Positions 58,299-64,000 of a stretch of 64,000 nucleotides of DNA are shown piece after piece. The DNA is from Microbacterium sp. 70-16 (lineage in GTDB: Bacteria > Actinomycetota > Actinomycetes > Actinomycetales > Microbacteriaceae): NCBI RefSeq assembly GCF_001898315.1, contig NZ_MKTQ01000010.1:134358-198357 (forward strand), given 5' to 3'. Numbering within the stretch: the stretch's first letter is position 1; each line of letters starts with the position of its first letter. Both the position numbers and the translations under genes were made by a program. The notes under the pieces were generated by a model. It did no database searches. It saw only the letters and a program-made list of their open reading frames with translations, and had not been told where the DNA came from.

Positions 58299-59899
58299 GA
58301 GGTGGGCTCCTCGGAGGTGTTCGGGGCATCGGGAACGGTCTTCTCGCGCAGGACGAGACTGGTCAGTCCGTCGACGTCGAGCGCGCCGGCGGCGACTTCG
58401 TCGGAGATGCGGCCGCGGCTGAGCACCAGCGTGCGGTCGCAGAGGGCATGGATCTCGGCCAAGTCGCTCGAGGCGACGACGACGGCGCAGCCGTTCGCGG
58501 CCGCGCGGCGGATGCTGGCGTACAGGTCGGCGCGGCTCATGACGTCGACGCCCTGCGTCGGCTCGTCGAGCAGCAGCAGTTGCGGGTCGCGCTGCATCCA
58601 GCGCGCCATGACGACCTTCTGCTGGTTGCCGCCGGACATCGACGAGAACAGGGCCTCGGGCGAGGCCACCTTGACGCCGAACTCGGTGATGAGCTCGCGC
58701 GCGGTGTCGCGTTCGCGCCGGCGCGGCATGAAGCCGCGGGTCCAGTTCTCGGTGAGGGTCGCGAGGGCGAGGTTCTCAGTCACCGACTGATCCATGAAGG
58801 ATGCCTCGTGCACGCGGTCCTCGGGGACCATCGCGACGCCGGCCTCCATGGCGGCGCCCACTTCGGCGGGAGCGTAGGGTGCGCCGTCGAGCGTCATCGT
58901 GCCTGACTCGGGGGCGTGCTCGCCGAAGATCATCTTGAGGATGCTGGAGCGGCCCGAGCCGACGAGGCCCGTGAGCCCGAGGATCTCGCCCTTGTGGACG
59001 GTGAAGTCGACGCCGCGCACGGGGCCGCCGCGCAGGCCCGTGACCGAGAAGACAGGGGTGCGCTCGACGTGTGCGGCGTCTCCCGTGGGGCGCAGCGCCT
59101 TGACGGCGCGGCCGGCCATGATCTCGATGAGCTCGTCTTCGGTGGGGGATGCCGCGGTGAGGACGCCCGCGACGCGGCCGTCGCGGTAGATCGTGAAGTC
59201 GTCGGAGACGGCGAGCACTTCGCGCAGGCGGTGGCTGACGATGAGCACCGTCTGGCCGGCTTCGGCGCGGCGACGCACGCGCTCGAGCAGCAGTTCCGAT
59301 TCGTGTGCGGCCAGGCGCGCAGTCGGCTCATCGAGCACGAGGATCTGGCGCTGCGTGGCATCCTGCTCTTGCAATGCGCGCGCGATCGCGACCATCGTCT
59401 GGTCAGACGGGCGCAGCCGGCTGATCGGCACGCGCGGGTCGACATCGAGCTCGTACTCTTCGAGCAGGCGCGTGACGCGGGTGCGCAGGCCCCTCCAGTC
59501 GATGCCGGGTCCGTGCATCGGGTAGCCGGAGTCGAGGGCGAAGTTCTCCTCGATCGAGAGGTCGTCGAACAGGCCCAGGTCTTGGTGCACGAACCGCAGG
59601 CCGGCCTGCTGGGCCGTCGCCGGCGAGTAGGTGCCGAGGTCGTAGGCCGTGCCGAAGATCTCGAGGTCTCCGGCATCGGCGGGGTAGACGCCCGCGAGGA
59701 TCTTGATCGTCGTCGACTTGCCCGAGCCGTTGCCGCCGAGCAGGGCGTGCACGGTGCCCGACCGCACCTGCAGCGACGCGTTGTTGAGCGCGCGCGTGCC
59801 GGCGAAGTCCTTGTCGAGGTGCGTGACGTCGATCGCGAGGGTGGTGCCGGGAGCGGCAGAGGTGTCCTCTGCCGCCCCCGGGGTCAGTGGAATGCTCAC
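58295..59899 (-). CDS. ABC sugar transporter dual ATP-binding protein, RbsA/XylG-type
   Basis: This 534-residue protein has two ABC domains. The first has Walker A GGNGSGKST and Walker B ILVLDEPTARLA. The second has the usual degenerate P-loop GLVGSGRSS with signature MSGGNQQKVVMARWMQRDPQLLLLDEPTQGVDVMSR. The GTG at 59899 is chosen because it overlaps the binding-protein stop (GTGA); another GTG three codons upstream is possible. Confidence 0.92.
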   Translation of the reverse strand: MSIPLTPGAAEDTSAAPGTTLAIDVTHLDKDFAGTRALNNASLQVRSGTVHALLGGNGSGKSTTIKILAGVYPADAGDLEIFGTAYDLGTYSPATAQQAGLRFVHQDLGLFDDLSIEENFALDSGYPMHGPGIDWRGLRTRVTRLLEEYELDVDPRVPISRLRPSDQTMVAIARALQEQDATQRQILVLDEPTARLAAHESELLLERVRRRAEAGQTVLIVSHRLREVLAVSDDFTIYRDGRVAGVLTAASPTEDELIEIMAGRAVKALRPTGDAAHVERTPVFSVTGLRGGPVRGVDFTVHKGEILGLTGLVGSGRSSILKMIFGEHAPESGTMTLDGAPYAPAEVGAAMEAGVAMVPEDRVHEASFMDQSVTENLALATLTENWTRGFMPRRRERDTARELITEFGVKVASPEALFSSMSGGNQQKVVMARWMQRDPQLLLLDEPTQGVDVMSRADLYASIRRAAANGCAVVVASSDLAEIHALCDRTLVLSRGRISDEVAAGALDVDGLTSLVLREKTVPDAPNTSEEPTS

Positions 59900-61041
59900 T
59901 TGCCCCACGATTCGAGGAACTTGCTCTTCCAGTCGATCGAGCCGTCGTACGGGCCCGAGGCGGGCATGTTGTTGTCGGCGTCGACCGCCTGCAGCGACTG
60001 ACCGATGTAGGCGGGGTCCTCACCGGCGAGCACGCGGATCGCGGTGTCGACCGAGCCCCACGCCTCCCAGGTCTGCGCCTGGCCGATCGTCGCCGTGATG
60101 CCCGGCTGGCCCGCGCGGATCATGTCGAGCGCCGCCTCAGAGCCGAAGCCGCCGACCGTGATGACCTTGTCGGCGAGGCCGGCCTGGTCGATTGCCGCGG
60201 CGAGCCCGTTGACGAGGTACGCGTCGGTCGGGACGACGAGCGAGTTGATCGTGCTGTCGGCGAGCAGTGCGCTCGTGACCTTCTGGATGTACGAGCCGTC
60301 GGCGCTCTCGGTGTCGGAGACGTCGATGACGGTCGCGACCTCGCCGCCGCCGAGGGCGGCCAGCTCGTCGGTGTACGCGCCGGTGACCAGCTCGCCCCAC
60401 GGGTTGCTCGTCAGGTTGATGACGAGGGTCTTGGGCTCACCGTTGGTCTTGCCGAACGTGTAGTCGGCCTGCAGCTTGCCGATCGCGTGGAACGGTGTCG
60501 GCACGGGCGGGTCGGCCAGCCACAGCCGCTCCGAGTCCCATTCCTGCGGGTCGCAGTCGTCGAGGCCACCGCCGCCGACGATCGTGACGCCGGCATCCTT
60601 GGCCTCGGTGAAGGCGGCGGCTGCCGCACTGCAGCTGATGCCGACGGGCACGAGCACGTCGGCGCCGCCGGCGACCGCCTGACGGATCGCGGTCGCGAAG
60701 CCCTCGGGGCTCAGCTTGCCGTCGACGATTGTGGCGTTCCAGCCGGCCGTCTCTGCGGCATCCTTCATCGCCGCTGCCGGTGCCGCACACGTCGCGTTCG
60801 ACTCGCCGCACGACATGACGTAGAAGTTCAGGCCTGCTTCGGGCGTGACCGACGCGAGGTCGTCGAGGCCTCCACCGATGCCTTCGTAGGCGGCGTCGAG
60901 CGCGGCCTGCGCTTCGGCGCTGAGGGTCGACGATGCGTCGTCGGTGGCGGCGGGCTCGTCGGCGTCGGTCGTGCACGCGCTCAGCGCGACGGCGAGCGCG
61001 ACGACGGCCGTCGCGATCGCGAGTTTCTTCGGTGATCTCAC
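59896..61041 (-). CDS. ABC transporter substrate-binding lipoprotein
   Basis: This 381-residue binding protein starts at a GTG (61041) with AGGAG 7 nt upstream. Its signal peptide ends at the lipobox ALSAC, giving lipidated Cys23. The mature protein has a Peripla_BP_4-like fold with unusual cysteine pairs (YVMSCGESNATCAAP, GISCSAA, GLDDCDP) that could form disulfides. The ligand is unknown; the RbsABC-type partners suggest a sugar or polyol. Confidence 0.88.
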   Translation of the reverse strand: MRSPKKLAIATAVVALAVALSACTTDADEPAATDDASSTLSAEAQAALDAAYEGIGGGLDDLASVTPEAGLNFYVMSCGESNATCAAPAAAMKDAAETAGWNATIVDGKLSPEGFATAIRQAVAGGADVLVPVGISCSAAAAAFTEAKDAGVTIVGGGGLDDCDPQEWDSERLWLADPPVPTPFHAIGKLQADYTFGKTNGEPKTLVINLTSNPWGELVTGAYTDELAALGGGEVATVIDVSDTESADGSYIQKVTSALLADSTINSLVVPTDAYLVNGLAAAIDQAGLADKVITVGGFGSEAALDMIRAGQPGITATIGQAQTWEAWGSVDTAIRVLAGEDPAYIGQSLQAVDADNNMPASGPYDGSIDWKSKFLESWGK

Positions 61042-61361
61042 GGGACACTCCTGCTGTGTCAGGAGACGAAAGCCCATTGCGTGGCTTCTTCGCCTCTGTC
61101 GGGTTGCTGGCCACCATGCCAGTGCCCTCATCACACCAGGGCACGACGCGATCGGGAACGCACGGCCGTCGATAACTGGCATCGGGCGACCGCATGTCGT
61201 ATCCGACGTGCCGCAGTGATGAGAACTCTCTCATAACCGCGGTCGATGCATCCCATCGATGACAGCTATCTCCGATCCGCTGTTCTGGTGCCGGGCGGTG
61301 CGCTGTTTCACTGGCCGCGCCGTGACGACGACGTTCCGGCATCCGATCGAAGGAGAAGCCA
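61042..61361. other. Divergent regulatory gap, binding-protein operon / beta-helix gene
   Basis: This 320-bp region has no gene I can support. It includes the palindrome ATGAGA-ACTC-TCTCAT at 61219-61234, a good candidate for regulator binding (the LysR product, by proximity). The sequence is less GC-rich than its surroundings. An AAGGAG at 61350-61355 serves the beta-helix gene. No clear two-box promoter was found on either strand. Confidence 0.45.
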
Positions 61362-63338
61362 ATGAAGACACCCTCGAATCCGCGCCGGGTGACGCCCCGG
61401 CGCATCGCCGGCGGCGCGACGGCGTTCGCGCTCGCGGCGACGATGTGCCTCGGCGGGACGGCCGCGGCCAACGCGACCGTCTCGGCCGGAGTGCTCAGCA
61501 CCGGCAACGGCAACGCGTCGCAGGCAGGTAACTCGCTCGTCGTCGCGTCGGGTCAGACCGCCGTGATCACCAAGACGACGAAGCTCAACGCGCTGACGAT
61601 CCAGGCGGGCGGCGCCCTCGTCGCCCCCGACGGGTACACCCTCACCCTCACCGTCAACGGCGTCGAGACCGGCCAGAAGATCACCGCGACCGGCGCCCTC
61701 GAGACCGCGATCGTCGCGGGCACCTACCGGGGCAACGTCGTGCTGACGGTCGTCGAGGCGACACCCGTGGTCTTCGACTCGCTCGAGTACCAGTTCCGCC
61801 AGGCGCTCTACGTCGACGGTGATGGGGTGGATGCCGCGAAGTCGGTCGCTGCTGCCATGAACGGCAAGGCCGACGCCACGGTCGCGAAGAACGTCAAGAT
61901 CACCTCGACCGGCGAGGCATTCAACGGCATTTACGTCGTCGACGCCGACTACACGCTCGTGAACCCGCAGCTCACCCTGAGTGGCAACGGCCGCAGCGAC
62001 TTCGCCGGCATGGGCGCGGGCATCATCGGCTCGGGTGCCGACACGACGCTCGTCGTCGACGGTGCGAAGATCGACAGCACGGGCGTGACTCGCCCCGCGA
62101 TCATCGCCGCCGACGGCGCGAACGTCATCGTCAAGAACTCGACGATCACGACGCGCGACGGCATCCTTCCCTCGGACTACGCGTCGTCGGTGAACCTGTC
62201 GTTCATGCAGGATGCCCCGTGGATGCTCGGCATCTCGGGCAACAACCGCTCCACGAACGTGCTCGGCGAGAACACGCAGGCGACCTACATCTCCTCGTCG
62301 ATCACGAGCGAGAACTGGGGTGCGCTGTCGGTCGACAGCGGCCAGAACATGAAGCTGTCGGCGATCAACTCCTCCGTCGCCAACAGCGGCGACGACGGCT
62401 ACGGCACGTACGTCATCGGCAATGCCGACGAGACCTTCCTCGGCGCGGATTTCGATGTCGCGACGTACGCGACGATCGTCACCGGCGGCTCGGTGGCGTA
62501 CGGCGACAGCACGAAGGCAGCCGTCTCGGCGCTCAACACCGAGCTCGGCCTGGGCCTGACCGCGAAGGAACTCTCGCAGCTCGCGGTGCGCTCGACCACG
62601 ATCGACTCCGACCGGTTCGGCGTCATGTGGCACGGGTCGGGTTCGGTCGACATCTCCGGCAAGACGAAGGTGTCCACCGACGAGACGGTGTTCCTGAACA
62701 AGGGGCAGCAGGCGACGGTGACGGTCGACGGGTCGGACGGCGCGAAGATCACGACCGACAGCGGCGTGCTGTACCAGCTGATGGACAACGACGACCCGGG
62801 CCCCGACTTCGCGAACGGCATGCTCAACACGGGCGTGTACACCGAGCCGACCGCCGCCGTCGTCAAGAACGCGTCGTTCGACGTGTCGGCGGTGCACACG
62901 ACGGATGCCGTGACGACCTTCACTGACATCGCGCTCACCGGCGACCTGTACAACGCGTTCCGCGGCGACATCGCCGGTATGGGGCCCGCCCAGCCGCGCA
63001 ACCTCGTCGTGAACCTCGACGGGACGAGCCTGAAGGGCGTCATCTCGGCGTCGACCGCGACGCACCACCAGTCGACCATCACGTCGGCCGACTACCGCGA
63101 GCTCGGCGTCGTCGACAACACGGCCGGTGCCGTCGTCAACAACGGCGTCATCGTGTCTCTGACCGGCAAGTCCACGTGGACCGTCACGGGCACGTCGTAC
63201 CTCTCGAGCCTCACGGTCGAGGCGGGCTCGAAGCTCGTCGGCGCGAACGGCAAGGCCGCGACCGTCACGGTCGACGGCGTCGTGACGACGCCCGTCGCCG
63301 GCGTCACCTACACGGGAGCGATCACCGTCACCCGCTGA
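61362..63338 (+). CDS. Secreted right-handed beta-helix protein with bookend repeats
   Basis: The 658-residue protein has a Sec signal peptide (about residues 1-38, cleavage near ANA). A Ser/Thr/Asn/Gly-rich body follows with beta-helix rungs such as NVIVKNSTITTRDGIL, TYISSSITSENWGALSVDSG and VDISGKTKVSTDETVFLNKGQQATVTVDG. A segment at 75-130 (LTIQAGGALVAPDG..TVNGV..AGTYRGNVVLTV) is repeated at 613-658 (LTVEAGSKLVGANG..TVDGV..AGVTYTGAITV). No catalytic motif is recognised; pectinase-like, cell-surface or adhesive roles are all possible. It is divergent from a sugar importer. Confidence 0.75.
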   Translation: MKTPSNPRRVTPRRIAGGATAFALAATMCLGGTAAANATVSAGVLSTGNGNASQAGNSLVVASGQTAVITKTTKLNALTIQAGGALVAPDGYTLTLTVNGVETGQKITATGALETAIVAGTYRGNVVLTVVEATPVVFDSLEYQFRQALYVDGDGVDAAKSVAAAMNGKADATVAKNVKITSTGEAFNGIYVVDADYTLVNPQLTLSGNGRSDFAGMGAGIIGSGADTTLVVDGAKIDSTGVTRPAIIAADGANVIVKNSTITTRDGILPSDYASSVNLSFMQDAPWMLGISGNNRSTNVLGENTQATYISSSITSENWGALSVDSGQNMKLSAINSSVANSGDDGYGTYVIGNADETFLGADFDVATYATIVTGGSVAYGDSTKAAVSALNTELGLGLTAKELSQLAVRSTTIDSDRFGVMWHGSGSVDISGKTKVSTDETVFLNKGQQATVTVDGSDGAKITTDSGVLYQLMDNDDPGPDFANGMLNTGVYTEPTAAVVKNASFDVSAVHTTDAVTTFTDIALTGDLYNAFRGDIAGMGPAQPRNLVVNLDGTSLKGVISASTATHHQSTITSADYRELGVVDNTAGAVVNNGVIVSLTGKSTWTVTGTSYLSSLTVEAGSKLVGANGKAATVTVDGVVTTPVAGVTYTGAITVTR

Positions 63339-63349
63339 CGTGGGTTGGG

Positions 63350-63377
63350 GGAGGGGCGTCCGGGCGGGCGCCCCTCC
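63350..63377 (+). terminator. Hairpin after the beta-helix gene
   Basis: Perfect 9-bp stem GGAGGGGCG (63350-63358)/CGCCCCTCC (63369-63377) with a 10-nt loop, 12 nt past the stop codon. It is followed only by TTG, so termination is plausible but not certain. Confidence 0.55.
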
Positions 63378-63472
63378 TTGACGTGCGTGGGCGCGGGCGC
63401 GCACGGTGCGCGGGCGGATGAGTCGGCGCGGGCGGATGCCCGCGGGCGCTGCCGCAGGCGCGCGGCCGTGAC

Positions 63473-64000
63473 CTAGACCCGGCTCTCGCCGCCGTCGACG
63501 AGCAGCGTCTGCCCCGTCACGAAGCCCGCGTCGGGCGAGACGAGGTAGGCGACGGCCGCCGCGATGTCGTCGGCCTGGCCCGCGCGGCCGATCGCCTGCC
63601 GACTCTGCACAAGGGCGAAGTGCTCCGCCGGGATGTTCCGCACGGCGTTCTCGGTCGCGGTGAGGCCGGGCGCGACCGCGTTGACGGTGATGCCGTCCGG
63701 GCCGAGCTCGGTCGACAGGCCGCGGGCGAGGCCCGTCAGCGCGCCCTTCGTCGCGATGTAGTGACTCATGCCCGCGGGCGGTTGGAAGTACGACGATGAC
63801 GTCACGAGCACGATCCGCCCCCACCCCGCCGCGCGCAGATCCGGAACGGCGGCCTGCAGCAGATGGAACGCGCCGTCGACGTTGACGCGGAAGCTGCGAT
63901 CCCAATCGGCGGGGTCGAGCTCAGTGAACGGTGCCATGTGCTGGAACGCCGCGGCGTGCACGACGACCCCGAGCTGCCCGAGGGTGCGCGCCGCGCCGAC
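63473..64000 (-). CDS. SDR-family oxidoreductase, cut by the window end
   Basis: The visible 175 codons are the C-terminal two-thirds of a short-chain dehydrogenase/reductase. The catalytic Ser (VTSSSYF), Tyr and Lys (SHYIATKGAL) and the C-terminal NAVAPGLTATENAV and SPDAGFVTGQTLLVDGGE are present. The NNAG-type motif reads VVVHAAAFQ, an unusual substitution. The frame stays open to the last base, so the cofactor-binding N-terminus lies beyond the window. It may belong with the sugar importer region as a polyol or sugar dehydrogenase. Confidence 0.85.
   Translation of the reverse strand, partial: VGAARTLGQLGVVVHAAAFQHMAPFTELDPADWDRSFRVNVDGAFHLLQAAVPDLRAAGWGRIVLVTSSSYFQPPAGMSHYIATKGALTGLARGLSTELGPDGITVNAVAPGLTATENAVRNIPAEHFALVQSRQAIGRAGQADDIAAAVAYLVSPDAGFVTGQTLLVDGGESRV

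Noticed and set aside
1..64000. CRISPR arrays, tRNA or rRNA genes, insertion sequences
   Set aside because: No regularly spaced long repeats with unique spacers, no cloverleaf-like sequences and no transposase reading frames were recognised on either strand.

Overview
The window is high-GC actinobacterial chromosome, most likely Microbacterium or a close Microbacteriaceae relative. The reasons are the dense packing of GC-rich genes, many GTG starts, start codons placed 6-8 nt after TANNNT boxes (leaderless transcription), the abundance of the word GGATGCC/GGCATCC, and the gene content. There are no rRNA or tRNA genes, CRISPR arrays, insertion sequences or prophage.

Layout. 1-15.9 kb is mostly housekeeping: a POT peptide transporter, a DHA2 drug exporter, an acetyltransferase, the OhrR/Ohr peroxide pair, a MenC/N-acylamino-acid racemase-type enolase, a flotillin, a DUF4870 membrane protein, glycyl-tRNA synthetase, a DUF1801/HhH-GPD pair, a HemY-type porphyrinogen oxidase, a YtxH/holin-like/DUF3618-like block and HemD. 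16-22.5 kb holds an ABC-2 exporter, a 3-hydroxyisobutyryl-CoA hydrolase-type protein, a J-domain fusion, a TetR regulator, YaeQ and a dihydroorotate-dehydrogenase-like enzyme.

22.6-35.2 kb is a xylan/xylo-oligosaccharide region: acetyl-xylan-esterase-type hydrolase, sugar O-acetyltransferase, ROK regulator, binding-protein ABC importer, GH3 glycosidase, LacI regulator, XylA and XylB. The importer would bring in (acetylated) xylosides, the esterase and GH3 enzyme would release xylose, and XylA/XylB would feed it to the pentose phosphate pathway.

35.4-50.3 kb is an aromatic-acid catabolic region. PobA and a 3-hydroxybenzoate 4-monooxygenase-like enzyme converge on protocatechuate. A LysR-controlled operon (ligJ-ligK-ligI-fused ligAB-ligC, then an aldo/keto reductase, an orphan binding-protein-fold protein and an MFS carrier) encodes the 4,5-meta-cleavage route to pyruvate and oxaloacetate. 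No 4-oxalomesaconate tautomerase is recognisable.

50.4-64 kb carries FadD, an unlisted 40-residue basic protein, a MmyB-type regulator, IlvD, a SnoaL-like protein and a sugar ABC importer operon with its LysR gene. A secreted beta-helix protein is divergent from that importer, and an SDR gene is cut by the window end.

The most unusual signal is between genes. At least nine intergenic elements share one architecture (11-12 bp terminal inverted repeats around exactly 35 nt, with an inner hairpin) although they use three unrelated arm sequences. Several occur as tandem pairs with an 84-85 bp period. Further palindromic elements with other arms and cores sit in other gaps.
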